Shown here: positions 17,138 to 27,100 of the stretch, piece by piece
How the letters are laid out: each line of letters begins with the position of its first letter
Numbering within the stretch: the first letter of the stretch is position 1
DNA from: SYOC01 sp964441775
GTDB lineage: Bacteria > Desulfobacterota > Binatia > Bin18
DNA length: 64,000 bases
Assembly: GCA_964441775.1 (NCBI GenBank)
Contig: CAYTVL010000006.1
Coordinates: 143,609-207,608 of the forward strand
Reading direction: 5' to 3'
Notes under the pieces: model-generated
Told to the model about the DNA's origin: nothing
Database searches by the model: none
Seen by the model: only the letters and a program-made list of their open reading frames with translations
Translations under genes and position numbers: made by a program

Positions 17138-20100
17138 TCACTGATCCTCGCTGTTGGCTCGTGGATGGAGACGAGCCGGAACACGGCTGCCGTGCAGTAG
17201 ACTGAAGACCGCAGGAACGAAGACGAGGGTGGCGATCGTGGCGCACAGCAAACCGCCAATGACGGCCCGCCCGAGCGGCGCGTTCTGCTCACCGCCTTCA
17301 CCCAATCCGAGCGCCATAGGCGCCATGCCGATGATCATGGCAAGGGCAGTCATCAACACGGGACGCACACGCGTGAAGCTCGCCTCAAGAGCTGCCTGCA
17401 GTGCGTTACCATGAGCCAGCAGCCGCTCCTTGGCGAACGCCACGACCAGAATACTGTTGGCGGTGGCGACTCCCATACACATGATCGCACCCATGAGGGC
17501 GGGGACACTGAGCGTCGTGTGCGTGAGAAACAGAAAAAGGATGATGCCGGCCAGGGCGGCGGGCAGCGCAGTGATGATGATGAAGGGATCGAGCCACGAC
17601 TGAAAATTGATGACGATGAGCAGATACACCAAAATGACGGAGAAGGCGAGTCCAGCCAGTAAGCCGCCGTACGAACTCCGCATCGTCTCCAGCTGTCCTC
17701 GCACCGTAAAAAAGCTGCCGCGTGGCAAAGATGAACGATGGGCCTCGACAATGCGCTGGATGTCCCGGCCCACGGCGCCGAGGTCGCGGTCTTGGACGGA
17801 GCCGTAAATGTCGACAACACGTCGGATATTATAATGGGAGATCGCCTGCACCTCATTCGATCGTGTGATCGAGGCGATATCGGCTAGGATTTCTAACCGC
17901 TTCATGGCCGAGGCGCTGATAGGGATGTTCTGTAGATCCTGCAGGGACTGAATTTTGTACTGTGGGGTTTGGGTGACGAGGCTATAGTTGACGCCGTTCT
18001 GCCAGTTTAAGAAGAAGGTCGGCGTGGTTTGGAAGCTGCCGCTCAAGGAGACTAACAAACTGCTAGCGACGTCCCGCGGGGTGAAGCCGCCTTGGGCTGC
18101 CTTCGTGCGATCAACATCGATGTGAAATTTGGGATAATCGAAGGTCTGCTGGATGCGGAGATCAACCAGCCCGGGCACTTGACGCAAATCGTTCAGTAGC
18201 TGATCCGCCACCTGATGGTTGCTTTGCATGTCCGCCCCTTCGAGTTGAATATCAATCGGGGCTGGCAGACCGAAGTTTAAGATCTGCGTGATGATATCGG
18301 AGGGTAAGAAATAGAAGATGGTCCCAGGGAACTCCTCTGGTAGATGCGTCCGCAGTGTCCGGACATACTTCGCCGTAGGACGGTGAGTGGCTGAAAGAGA
18401 GACCAAGATGTCCGCGTCGGCCGCGCCGATGACCCCAGACGTACTGTGCGTAAAATTAATAGTGCTATAGGGCAGGCCAATGTTGTCAAGAATGTTATTC
18501 AGTTCCTCCTGCGGAATCGTGCGGCGAATTGAGTCCTCCACGAGGTCGCAGAGCCGCGCGGTTTCTTCAATGCGCGTACCAGTTTTCGTGCGGAGGTGGA
18601 GGAGAAACTGGCCGCTATCAGTAGTCGGGAAGAAATCCTGCCCTAGCCACGGCGCGAGGAGGAAGGCGGAAAGACAGAGCAGAAAAAAAACGGGGACAAA
18701 GACGAACCGCCGGGCGATCAGGGTGGTAAGGAGCAGCTGATAGGCGCTACGAAAACGTTCAAATCCCCGCTCAAACGCCTGTTGGAAGCGAGTGAAAGGA
18801 TTCCGTGAGTGCACAACCTCGTGTTGTTTCGCTTTCAGCAGGTACATTGCTAGTGTCGGCACGAGCGTGCGGGACAAGACGTACGACGCGAGCATGGCGA
18901 AGACGACTGCTTCGGCCAAAGGTACGAAGAGGTAGCGGGCGACGCCGCTCAAAAAGAACATCGGCAGGAATACGATGCAAATGCACAAGGTGGAGACCAG
19001 GGCGGGGACGGCGATTTGCGCCGCACCGTCCAAGATAGCTTCATGCAGGTGATATCCCTCCTCTAAGTGGCGCGCGATGTTTTCAATGGTGATAGTGGCG
19101 TCATCTACGAGGATGCCGACCGCGAGGGCAAGTCCACCCAGCGTCATAATATTGATAGTTTCTCCTAGAAAGCTGAGGATCATGACGGATGTGAGGATGG
19201 ACAGCGGAATGGACACCGCAATAATAAGCGTACTGCGCCAACTTCCCAGGAAAATGAGGATCATTACGCCCGTGAGGCACGCGGCAATAACAGCTTCGCG
19301 AATGACGCCATTGATGGCTGCACGGACGAAGATGGACTGATCAGCCAAAGGCTCAATTTTCAGTTCCGGCGGCAGTGTCTGCGCCACACGCGGCAGAAGG
19401 TTGCGAATGCCTTGGACGACATCGAGAGTAGAAGCATTCCCCGTTTTCAGTACGACCGCCAGGGTGCTGCGTTGACCATTGTGACGAACGATATTGGTCT
19501 GTGGAGCAAAGCCGTCGCTCACTTGGGCAACGTCCCGCAGATATATCGTCGTACTGCCCACCTGCTTGATTGGCAGGTTATTCAGTTCCGCCACCGTCTT
19601 TGGGCTACCGTTGAGATCAACGTCATATTCGAATTGACCAATCTTGACAGTGCCGGAGGGTAGGACCAGGTTTTGTTGGCCCACGGCAGCGATAATGTCT
19701 GCTGCGGAAAGCCCTTTCGATTGCAGCAACGCAGGATTCAAATTGACCATGATTTGGGCTTGCTTTCCGCCATACGGATACGGAAGCGCGGTGCCAGGCA
19801 CCGTCACGAGCTGGGGTCGCAAGAAATTGAAACTGAGGTTATTCAGCTGCTGCTCAGAGAGCCCCTGTCCGGAGAGGGCGAGTTGAAGAATCGGCACACT
19901 GGAAGCACTATAGTTGAGAACTAGCGGGGGTGTTATCCCGGGCGGCAAAAACCGCAGATTAGACTGGGCTGCGGAGGTCACCTGCGCGTTAGCGGTATCG
20001 AGGCTCGCGTGCGGCTGCAGAAAGATCTTGATGATTGCTTGCCCGTTAATAGTGGTTGATTCAGTGTGTTCGATATTATCGACCATGGTCGTGAGGCTTC

Positions 20101-20305
20101 TCTCATAGGCGCTAGTCAATCGGCCTTCCAACTCTTCAGGGTTGAGGCCGGTATACTGCCAAGCCACAGCTATCACCGGAATGTTGATATTCGGAAAGAT
20201 ATCCGTCGGGGTGCGTAAAATAAGGACTGGACTGCTAATAAGAATCAGCAGCGCCAGAACAATAAAGGTATAGGGGCGGGTAAGCGCGACTCTGACTATC
20301 CACAT
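17138..20305 (-). CDS. RND family efflux permease (AcrB/HAE1-like)
   Basis: A proton-driven inner-membrane pump of 1055 residues, normal for the family. It has TM1 near residue 15, a periplasmic porter domain (DIFPNINIPVIAVAWQY), then TM2-6 with the ILVDDATITIEN motif that carries the proton-relay Asp pair, a second porter domain, and TM7-12 ending in GGLLCATIATLVFVPA. ATG 20305 is used because CGAGAGA lies upstream; a GTG at 20332 is possible. The adaptor follows it, so the order is pump first. The substrate is not predictable. Confidence 0.93.
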   Translation of the reverse strand: MWIVRVALTRPYTFIVLALLILISSPVLILRTPTDIFPNINIPVIAVAWQYTGLNPEELEGRLTSAYERSLTTMVDNIEHTESTTINGQAIIKIFLQPHASLDTANAQVTSAAQSNLRFLPPGITPPLVLNYSASSVPILQLALSGQGLSEQQLNNLSFNFLRPQLVTVPGTALPYPYGGKQAQIMVNLNPALLQSKGLSAADIIAAVGQQNLVLPSGTVKIGQFEYDVDLNGSPKTVAELNNLPIKQVGSTTIYLRDVAQVSDGFAPQTNIVRHNGQRSTLAVVLKTGNASTLDVVQGIRNLLPRVAQTLPPELKIEPLADQSIFVRAAINGVIREAVIAACLTGVMILIFLGSWRSTLIIAVSIPLSILTSVMILSFLGETINIMTLGGLALAVGILVDDATITIENIARHLEEGYHLHEAILDGAAQIAVPALVSTLCICIVFLPMFFLSGVARYLFVPLAEAVVFAMLASYVLSRTLVPTLAMYLLKAKQHEVVHSRNPFTRFQQAFERGFERFRSAYQLLLTTLIARRFVFVPVFFLLCLSAFLLAPWLGQDFFPTTDSGQFLLHLRTKTGTRIEETARLCDLVEDSIRRTIPQEELNNILDNIGLPYSTINFTHSTSGVIGAADADILVSLSATHRPTAKYVRTLRTHLPEEFPGTIFYFLPSDIITQILNFGLPAPIDIQLEGADMQSNHQVADQLLNDLRQVPGLVDLRIQQTFDYPKFHIDVDRTKAAQGGFTPRDVASSLLVSLSGSFQTTPTFFLNWQNGVNYSLVTQTPQYKIQSLQDLQNIPISASAMKRLEILADIASITRSNEVQAISHYNIRRVVDIYGSVQDRDLGAVGRDIQRIVEAHRSSLPRGSFFTVRGQLETMRSSYGGLLAGLAFSVILVYLLIVINFQSWLDPFIIITALPAALAGIILFLFLTHTTLSVPALMGAIMCMGVATANSILVVAFAKERLLAHGNALQAALEASFTRVRPVLMTALAMIIGMAPMALGLGEGGEQNAPLGRAVIGGLLCATIATLVFVPAVFSLLHGSRVPARLHPRANSEDQ

Positions 20306-21078
20306 AATACGATCTCTCGAGTAGTAATGCACATAGGAAATGCCGCTCGTGTGAGCTAGATAAAGCTAAATGCTACCTGACGCATCATCAAGCGGCAATT
20401 ACTAATTTTATTAGTCAGAATGGTTCAGCCAATCAGCTTTTATACTCTAGTGCCTACTGAAAGAGCGGTAATTCCCAACGGCGCGGTAACGCGACTTTCA
20501 ACAGAACTCTAACAAACACGTCTCCCTCCTAAAAGCGGCGTCTCTCGGCGCCCGCCTGCACACGAGCATCAGCATCGAAACAAAAACGGGTTTACAAGTG
20601 CTCCTTGTTGTGAAAATTCGCGGGACTCTGATGGGAAAAAGGGAGAAATGGAGAGAACTGAGGAGAGGGGGAAATGCGACTTTTCTTCAGTAAGAATAGG
20701 GATTTACTAGCAATCACAATGAGTTACTAAACTAGTTGTGAACGAATTTGAAGACCGGTGGGGCCACAGGGTCCCATCCTCCTCCGTCGAGGGGAACGTA
20801 CGGAGCTTTTTTCGTTCCCGAAAGAGGGGTCAAGAAACGTAGAATAAGGGAGATGGTGATTTTTCATTTTTAGCGGTGGAGACTACACTCGAAATAAGGA
20901 GATCATTGGGGCAAGCCGGTTGCGCAGGAAAAGGTGCACGGTGATCGAACCTGCGACAGCGGGGGGCAGCAGCTCTCAGTTTTTCACTGGGTGCTTTATT
21001 ACCCTTGCCCAGGGGCACTGAAAACGATAGAACCAACAACAGCCTAGCGGCAAAAAAAGTCCGGGCGGAAGGTTGCTC
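20306..21078. other. long intergenic region with decayed tRNA-Sec copy
   Basis: No credible gene is visible in these roughly 770 bases. It should hold the promoter of the minus-strand RND operon and that of the plus-strand metallo-hydrolase. It also holds the tRNA-Sec 5' half copy at 20748-20785 with its related flank to about 20830, and the repeat motif at 20610-20627. Confidence 0.6.
20748..20785 (-). pseudogene. truncated tRNA-Sec copy (5' half to anticodon loop)
   Basis: Read on the minus strand this repeats the tRNA-Sec 5' acceptor (GGAGGAGGAT), the D-arm (GGGACC...GGCCCC, now with an A-C mismatch), and the CGGTCTTCAAA anticodon side. Similarity stops directly after the anticodon loop, where TTCG replaces ACCG, so no 3' half exists. 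About 45 bases of 5' flank to 20830 are also related to those of the intact tRNA gene. It cannot fold as a tRNA. Confidence 0.8.
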
Positions 21079-21813
21079 ATGCGCATTACGGTTCTTGGCG
21101 CTGGTGACGCGTTCTGTAGTGGCGGCCGACGCCACAGCGGCTATCTTGTTGAGACTGACAACACGGGGTTCCTCCTCGACTGCGGACCGACCACGTTATT
21201 GGCGCTCAAGACTCTTAATATTCCAGCGGATCGTATTGACTTTGTGGCCATCAGCCATCTCCACGGCGACCATTTTGGCGGGCTGCCCTTTTTGTTTCTT
21301 GAATATCTGTTTGAACATCCGCGTAGTCGTCCGTTGCACATCGCAGGCCCTCCCGGCACAAAAGATCGCGTGTGGGCGTTGCACCGCGCGATGTATCGCG
21401 AGCTGTCTGAGCGTCCGATGTGCTTTCCGCTTGAATTTTATGAAATGCCGCCCGGGCAACCGCAAACACTGTACGGCGTTGAACTGTTTCCTTTTCGCGT
21501 GCCCCACCAGGAGAAAGACATCTCCCTCGGCTTTCGCGTCGCCGTCGATGGAAAGGCGCTCCTCTATTCCGGAGATTGTGGGTGGAATGAAGATCTGGTT
21601 CGGTACTCCCAGGGCACGAACCTCTTTATTTGCGAATGTTGCTATTTTCAGTCCCAAACAACCTTCCACATTAGTTACCCTCAACTTGCCTCACAAAATC
21701 ATCGCTTTGGTTGCAAACGGCTCCTCTTGAGCCACATCGGTCGCGAAGTGCTTGAACGCATCGACGAGGTTACGCTTGAGTGCGCGCATGATGGGCTCGT
21801 CGTGGAAGTGTAA
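21079..21813 (+). CDS. MBL-fold metallo-hydrolase (RNase Z-like)
   Basis: A 244-residue metallo-beta-lactamase-fold protein. The metal motif is SHLHGDHFGGLPFL, with GDCGWNED and the C-terminal LLSHIG as further ligands. The N-terminal ITVLGAGDA strand is typical of the RNase Z/ArsR-associated hydrolase branch. ATG 21079 follows GGAAGG. Some relatives process tRNA 3' ends, but the exosite arm of RNase Z is not evident, so substrate is unassigned. It is 66 bases upstream of the MoxR gene on the same strand. Confidence 0.85.
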   Translation: MRITVLGAGDAFCSGGRRHSGYLVETDNTGFLLDCGPTTLLALKTLNIPADRIDFVAISHLHGDHFGGLPFLFLEYLFEHPRSRPLHIAGPPGTKDRVWALHRAMYRELSERPMCFPLEFYEMPPGQPQTLYGVELFPFRVPHQEKDISLGFRVAVDGKALLYSGDCGWNEDLVRYSQGTNLFICECCYFQSQTTFHISYPQLASQNHRFGCKRLLLSHIGREVLERIDEVTLECAHDGLVVEV

Positions 21814-21879
21814 GAATGTCAGCGTAGACAAACGCGCTGGAGCAGGGTGCGTCTTCCTTTACGTACGACTTGAGCCCCT

Positions 21880-22752
21880 ATGGAGCTGACGCTTGCCTTT
21901 GTCCAGGACGGCCTGAAACACTGCCGCTATATCACCACGGCGAAGGTGGAAACCGCCGTGTACCTTGCTCTCATGTTAGAGAAGCCACTGCTCATTGAAG
22001 GACCCGCCGGAGTCGGAAAAACGGAAATTGCTAAAGTCCTTGCAGAATTGCTCCACACTGAACTCGTGCGGCTGCAATGTTATGAAGGATTGGACGAGGC
22101 GCGCGCGCTCTTTGAATGGAACTATCAAAAACAATTGCTGCGCATCCAAGCCGACGCTGCCCAGCAACACGGTTGGGAGGACATATCCAGTCATGTCTTC
22201 TCGCGGGACTATTTGCTCGAACGACCTTTGTTACGGGCCATTAGCGCCCCGCGACGCGTCGTGCTCCTTATTGATGAAATTGACAAAGCTGATGAAGAAT
22301 TTGAGGCCTTTCTCCTCGAAGTTCTCAGTGACTTTCAAGTCAGCGTGCCCGAGCTAGGGACGTTGCGCGCGATGCAGAAACCGATAGTGATCCTCACCTC
22401 CAATCGCGCTCGCGAACTGTCGGAAGCCTTGAAGCGACGTTGTTTGCATTTGTACATTGACTTCCCTAGCGCCGAGGACGAAGCACAGATTATTGCTCTC
22501 AAAGTGCCGGAATTAGCTGAACGGTTGCAACGACAGGTCGCCCGCTTCATTGGCGGGCTTCGTAAACTCGATATCAAAAAAGCGCCGAGTATTGCAGAAA
22601 CCCTCGACTGGGCGCGAGCATTGGTGGCTCTGGGGGTGAAAGAACTGGACGCTCCGACCATACGCCGCACGTTGAATGTCGTGCTCAAGTACGAAGAAGA
22701 TATTCGTAAAGCTGAAGGTCGGGTCGGGGATTTGCTGCGAGCCGCCGGATAG
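21880..22752 (+). CDS. MoxR-family AAA+ ATPase
   Basis: A 290-residue AAA+ protein. Walker A is GPAGVGKTE (around residue 42), Walker B is VVLLIDEIDKAD, sensor 1 is PIVILTSNRARELSEAL, and the C-terminal lid follows. MoxR proteins act as chaperone-like ATPases, usually with a VWA-domain partner (CoxE or YehP type) encoded next door. No VWA gene follows; the next gene is a response regulator after 338 bases. The ribosome site is weak. Confidence 0.9.
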   Translation: MELTLAFVQDGLKHCRYITTAKVETAVYLALMLEKPLLIEGPAGVGKTEIAKVLAELLHTELVRLQCYEGLDEARALFEWNYQKQLLRIQADAAQQHGWEDISSHVFSRDYLLERPLLRAISAPRRVVLLIDEIDKADEEFEAFLLEVLSDFQVSVPELGTLRAMQKPIVILTSNRARELSEALKRRCLHLYIDFPSAEDEAQIIALKVPELAERLQRQVARFIGGLRKLDIKKAPSIAETLDWARALVALGVKELDAPTIRRTLNVVLKYEEDIRKAEGRVGDLLRAAG

Positions 22753-23090
22753 AGCATCTGCCCGGTTGTTCTGGCGTAGACAACAACTGGCGTCTCCTTG
22801 AGGCTTCTCGTTCCGTTACGGACAGAAAAAGGCGGTGAGTCATGGAGCACTACCCTGTCTTGTCAATGCATGGTTTCGATTAGTATACTAGCAGTTTGTG
22901 TTTTCGCCTGAGAGCAATGCTTTGTTTATGTTCCTGGTTGCAACGAGCCAAAATAGAGGGCTCATCAGCGCCCACGTGTTCGCTTAATAATGTTATCGAC
23001 GGAATGAACTTGACGATACCGAGATGACCGAGAGACATCATATTCAACTTAATCCTGTGCTCTACCGATACCTGAACTGGAGGAACCCCC
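22753..23090. other. gene-free stretch between MoxR and response regulator
   Basis: No coding frame with a ribosome site is visible. The only short inverted repeat (GTTGT...ACAAC at about 22763-22786) lacks a T-tract. The interval probably contains the promoter of the response regulator at 23091. Confidence 0.5.
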
Positions 23091-24020
23091 ATGTCTCCGA
23101 AGAGCAAAATTCTCATTGTCGACAGCGAAGAATTCTTTCTTCGCACAACCTCAGCCGTGCTGGAACGCGAAGGCTACCAATGTACGTGTGTTACGAATGT
23201 AACCGCGGCGGAAGAACTGATTGAGCAGAAGGCCTATGATCTGGTTATTGCCGATGCGCACCTCCCAGGAAATACTCAGTTAGAGCTCGTCCAGCGGCTG
23301 CGAGAGACGAACAGCTCTCTCCCAGTTATTCTTGTGACCGGTTCTCCCAATTTGGATTCTGCACTGCGCGCGATTTCTTTACAGGTATCTGCATACTTAG
23401 TAAAGCCGTTTGAGACCCGCCGCCTTTTAACCATCGTGCAGGACCTTGTGGCACGGACCAAAAGGCAGAAAACGGTTTTCGATTTACAACGACGCTGGCA
23501 GTCATGGGGCAAAGAATTACACGATTTCGCAGCAGCAACGCCGCTCGATGCGATCATGACAGAACAGAGGCTGGAGGCCATGTTACGGTTCTCCTTGTGC
23601 AATCTCTCCCGCTGCATCGCGGATTTACAAGACTTCTGCATGGCGCTAACTGCTAACTTCGACCAAAACGCAACGCCTAGACTTGCTGAAAAGTCGGATA
23701 TGTCGCTTGAAGTTGCGAGTCAAGTCGTCTTGCCCCCGTCTCAAAACGACTTGACGGAAACAAAACTGAACTCGAAAGGACTTCCAGATGAGTTGCTCGC
23801 AAGCTTACAACAGCTCTCTCGACGCGAGCGTGAAGTCCTGCGGTTGTTATTGAGCAATCATCGTCCACAGAAGATTGCTCAAACCCTTTTTATCAGCCTT
23901 TATACAGTCCGGAATCACTTGCGCTCGATTTTTGAGAAGTTCTCCGTACATTCTCAAGCTGAACTCTTGACCCTGCTTGGACAATACGCGACGTATGACG
24001 ACCTGCAAGAGGCGGTGTGA
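23091..24020 (+). CDS. response regulator with LuxR-type output domain
   Basis: A 309-residue two-component regulator. The receiver has Asp11, the phospho-acceptor Asp55 (VIADAHLPG), Thr83 (LVTGS) and Lys105 (LVKPF). A helical linker of about 110 residues follows, and then a NarL/LuxR helix-turn-helix (LSRREREVLRLLL...SLYTVRNHLRSIFEKF). The GGAGG site lies directly upstream of ATG 23091. No histidine kinase is adjacent, so it is an orphan regulator. The long linker is atypical for FixJ-type proteins, which have a short one. Confidence 0.88.
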   Translation: MSPKSKILIVDSEEFFLRTTSAVLEREGYQCTCVTNVTAAEELIEQKAYDLVIADAHLPGNTQLELVQRLRETNSSLPVILVTGSPNLDSALRAISLQVSAYLVKPFETRRLLTIVQDLVARTKRQKTVFDLQRRWQSWGKELHDFAAATPLDAIMTEQRLEAMLRFSLCNLSRCIADLQDFCMALTANFDQNATPRLAEKSDMSLEVASQVVLPPSQNDLTETKLNSKGLPDELLASLQQLSRREREVLRLLLSNHRPQKIAQTLFISLYTVRNHLRSIFEKFSVHSQAELLTLLGQYATYDDLQEAV

Positions 24021-24066
24021 GTTGGGCGAGCAGAGAGCTTGTCTATTGTCCTTCCTTAACAACGAG

Positions 24067-24100
24067 TGTTCAGCAGGAGATGGGAAGCTCCTACTGAACA
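24067..24100. terminator. bidirectional terminator hairpin
   Basis: TGTTCAGCAGGAG and CTCCTACTGAACA pair over 12 of 13 positions around an eight-base loop. It lies between the convergent stops of the response regulator (24020) and sbcC (24123) and probably serves both, though T-tracts are weak. Confidence 0.65.
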
Positions 24101-24122
24101 GCCTTGGTTTCTCCTTTCCACG

Positions 24123-27100
24123 CTACCCGCTCACCGTAATCGTGCTCGATCGACTGCCTTTCCGCACTTCGATGCGCATGGGCATAGCGGCGGCGACTTC
24201 TTCAACGTGGGTAATGATGCCGACCACACGGCCTTCTTCGCCACGGAGTTCTTGCAACGTCTCGGTCACTAACTGTACGCCTTCGCGGTCGAGGGTGCCA
24301 AAGCCTTCATCAAGAATAAGACACTCGGTTGAAGTTTTTGCAGCTCTGCCGGTAGCGATCTCCCGAAAACTTTGGGACAACGCCAAGGCAATAGCAAGCG
24401 AAGCCAGAAACGTTTCCCCACCAGAAAGGGAGTGCGTGGGGCGCGCGCGCTGCTGGTCTTCATGATCCACAATGAGCAGCTCAATGGTCCTGCGCTTATA
24501 TTCGATAGTGAAGGAATAGCGCCCGTGCGTCAGTCTTTGTAGATGCACACTCGCATCCTGCATGAGCGCCTTCACGGCGCCTTCTGACAAATAGTCGGTG
24601 AATTCCGCCCCCAGCAGCTTGCGCAAATCCGCCGAGAGGCGATTCTCGATCTCAGCTTCTTGTAGTTTTTGTTCTGCTTGCTCCTTCTCCATGCAGCGCT
24701 GTTCCAGCTCATGCTTCTCGGCTTCGAGTCGGCTCCGGCGTTCGTGTAACGCGCGACTCTGCCCCTGCACTATTGTCAGCCGCTCTTTGACATCTTCGCC
24801 CCCGGGCTGAAGGTCGTGACTTTCGCTCTCCCGAATCGCGCGCTGGAGCGTCTGACGCGCGTGCGTCAGCTCTTGCGTCGTATCCCCAACTTTCCGGCGA
24901 GCATCTTGGAAAAAGCCTACACGTGCTTGCAAGTCGGCTTGCGCGGCGGTGAGGTTGCGCTCAGCTTCCTCTTTCTCCTTTCGTAGTGCTTCGAGACGCT
25001 GACCATAAGCGATATCTTGCTCTTGTTTCTGAGTAAGCGTCTCCAATTCACTCGTTATCACAGCGAGTGCGGGAAGCGGGCTTCCTTCAGGTAGTGCGAG
25101 ATTTTCACGTCCGGCCTTAGCCGCTCGTTCGGCTCGATCCCTAGCGGCGTGCTGTTCGTACTGCAACTGCCGTTGCGTTCCTTCAGTGTAAATCTTTTTC
25201 GTGTTGAATTCGTCAAGCGACTCTTTTTCTTGTCGCAAAGTCTGATCCGCACTCTTCACCGCTTGTTCAGCGTGAAGCAGCATTTGCCGTTGTGCGAGAA
25301 GCACAGTCTCGGGATCTTGCCCTTGCGCGCAATAAGGCGTGAGCAGTGTATCCAGATCGGCAAGTAGGCGAGCGTCTTTTTCTAGCGAAGCGTCGATCCC
25401 TCGCAACGTTTCCTCTAACGTCGCTTCGCGCCGTTGCTGTTGCTCTCGTTGTTGAACCAATCGCTTTCTCTCCTGTTCCGCTGTTTGCGTTCTCTTTTTC
25501 ACATCAGTCAACAGCATGGTGATCTCTTGTCGTCGTTCTTGCAGGGCAGTGAGGGCGTCTTTGAGAGAGGAGAATCCGGGAAACCGTGCGAGGAAGCGCG
25601 CCTGAGCCTCTTGGCGTTTCTGCTCACAACCGGTGAACTCTTGCTCGCTCGTCTCTTTTCTTATCTGCGCAGCGGCGACGGTTTTTTCTGCGTGCTGCAA
25701 GGCGTGTCGCGCATGGGTCAGTGACGTCTTCGCCTGTTCAAGTCTTTGTTGCAGCGCGAGTTGATCGCCATGCACGGCTGGAGAAACGGAGGGAATTTCA
25801 CGGACGGCCGTCAGACATACGGGGCAGGGCTCTCCAGGGTGCAATGTGGTGCGCAGGTGAGCAATCTCGTTATTTTTACGATTCTCTTCAACGGCGTGGA
25901 CAGTAATCTGTTCTTGCCGTTCCGCGTCGGCGACGACCTGCTGTCGCCTTTGCAACTCTTCTTCCGCTAGGTGCAGTGCGGCGCGAGACTGTTCGGTCTT
26001 TTGTGCGCTTTGCTTCTCTTCCTTTACAGCATCTTGGAGTTCTTTCGCGAGTCGTCCCGCTTCCTCTTCTTGTTGGCGTTTTTCTTGTTCTTCCGCCCGA
26101 GCCTGATCATGTTGCTGCTGGAGCGTTTGCAGCTCTACCTCCTTGGTTTTTTCTTGCGCGATCAGAGACGCTATCGTTTGTTGGATGCCCGCCAGCTCAT
26201 CGGCGTGCAGTTGTCGTTGCTTGGTCAATTGTTCGTGTTCACGGTGCAGTTCTTTCCAGCGCCGAGCCGCGTTCACTTTATTCGTCAGCGCGACAGTATC
26301 ACCATTTGTAGAGATGTGTGTACGGAGCGTCACGGTCAGCTCTTCATGTGAGCGGCGCGCTTGCTCGACGGTCTCCGTCTGAGCAGTTACCTGTGAGGTG
26401 AGCGTGTCCAGCTCTTGCTGCACTTGCTTCAACGACTCGGCTTTGTCTTCTCCTTCTTGACAGGCCGCTAGATGCTCGCGCAAATAGCCTTCCGCGCGTT
26501 GCACCGTTTCATGACGACGAGCATCGTAGCCCACCGCCTCCCGTTCGCGTTCAACTTCGGCAAGCAGTTGAGTGCGAGCATGCAGGTGCGCCTCCGCAGT
26601 TTTCAAGCGCTGCTGCGCGCGGTCGTGCTCTTCCGATAAATGCCGCTCTTCTTTTTGGAGGTCGATCAAGCGAGCCGCAAAAGTGAGCATCTTCTCAAGC
26701 TGAACCGCAAGCGTACGCAACTCTTCTTCCCGCGCGCTCGTCTGCGTAATCTCACCCGCAATGCGCTCAAGCTCTTCGCGGCGTTGTTCAACCAGCGTCC
26801 GAGTCACACCGACATAGTGAGGCCGCTGTAAGGTCTCACGAATGGTGTCCGCGCGGCCCTTGGAACGCGTCTCCAGCTCTTTGGCGCGGTCGACCACCCG
26901 CTTATACACACCCAGCTCAAGAATCTTCTCTAACAAGTCACGACGTTTACTGGGCTCGCTACTCAGAAACTCGGCATAACGTCCTTGCGGGAGAATCACG
27001 GTCTTCGTAAAGCTATCGAAATCGAGACCCAGTAATTCTTCGACGCGTTTTGTCAAACGCTCCGAGCCGGACTCATCTTGCGTCCATTCGCCGCCCTGGT

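Noticed and set aside
19412..19663. Long antisense frames inside the RND pump, the SbcC gene and the amidohydrolases.
   Set aside because: They arise from codon bias on the opposite strand, with no ribosome sites and low-complexity basic translations.
20930..20970. A tRNA-like T-arm (GTGATCGAACCTGCGAC on the plus strand).
   Set aside because: The flanking bases do not pair into a T-stem or an acceptor stem, so it is not a tRNA.
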